From assembly GCA_007844125.1 (NCBI GenBank), contig CM017561.1, positions 22,865,260-22,929,259 on the forward strand: a DNA stretch of 64,000 nucleotides, given 5' to 3'. Shown here in pieces: positions 63,901-64,000 of this stretch. This DNA comes from Sinonovacula constricta. Its lineage: Eukaryota; Mollusca; Bivalvia; Cardiida; Solecurtidae. Made by a program: the position numbers and the translations under genes. How positions within the stretch are numbered: position 1 is the stretch's first letter; every line of letters begins with the position of its first letter. The notes under the pieces are model-generated. The model did no database searches and was not told the origin of the DNA. It saw only the letters and a list, made by a program, of their open reading frames with translations.

Positions 63901-64000
63901 ACGTTATTTCAAAGCACCTGTTAAATGTGACTTGTTAATGTTAATTTAGAGTATATGTATAAATTTGGATACAAGCATTTTTCTCTGATATACATTGATT
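60926..64000. other. AT-rich DNA without recognisable genes
   Basis: This holds a CAA-rich stretch (61537-61650) and several short frames (61300-61681, 62186-62506, 63415-63639), none with a recognisable domain. Confidence 0.4.

Overview
The window is AT-rich non-coding animal DNA with no convincing intact host gene. It is made of microsatellites, decayed retroelements, SINE-like and MITE-like repeats, and diverged segmental duplications. A bivalve mollusc is my best guess for the organism. That rests on one feature: a Penelope-like element of the Naiad type that appears to encode selenocysteine, an arrangement reported for clam and spider Naiads. No species can be named from the sequence.

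The most informative locus is about 54.0-58.45 kb: a long, decayed Naiad copy (copy A). The domain order is GIY-YIG endonuclease first, then a CxC linker, then reverse transcriptase, which is the permuted order of the Naiad/Chlamys clade. Four in-frame TGA codons (54685, 54718, 55998, 56892) interrupt otherwise continuous Naiad coding. Three of them sit where related Penelope-like proteins normally carry cysteine. A textbook-like SECIS hairpin (57478-57523) lies about 35 bases past the stop. The copy itself is dead: several frameshifts, TAG/TAA stops, and YLDD changed to YLGD.

Two 5'-truncated Naiad 3' ends, B (19.25-20.21 kb, +) and C (24.34-25.24 kb, -), lie at the inner ends of a large imperfect inverted repeat (16.27-20.21 versus 24.34-27.82 kb). 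The outer parts of both arms hold one LINE family: a 5' region with an NRF1-like palindrome, an ORF1-like region, and RT remnants. The same LINE/Naiad junction occurs in both arms, so the composite predates the inversion.

A core of about 100 bp, running from roughly CAGTTACCGCC to CCTCGCACTTCCTGA, recurs about 19 times in both orientations. It occurs at both ends of Naiad A, after Naiads B and C, and in a related family called R1 here (best copies 3985-4416 and 46366-46799). I interpret it as a pseudo-LTR or terminal module of Naiad-like elements.

Segmental duplication explains much of 21.6-54.0 kb. Unit U2 (about 30.85-39.7 kb) matches U3 (about 48.03-54.0 kb) in direct orientation, and its first part matches U1 (about 21.64-24.0 kb). 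Other items are a TTAA-bounded element with inverted repeats (1229-2737), two tRNA-derived SINE-like pieces (23185-23408 and 60750-60925, both -), tandem repeats near 1.6, 6.1, 44.8 and 57.9 kb, and long AT and CA microsatellites.
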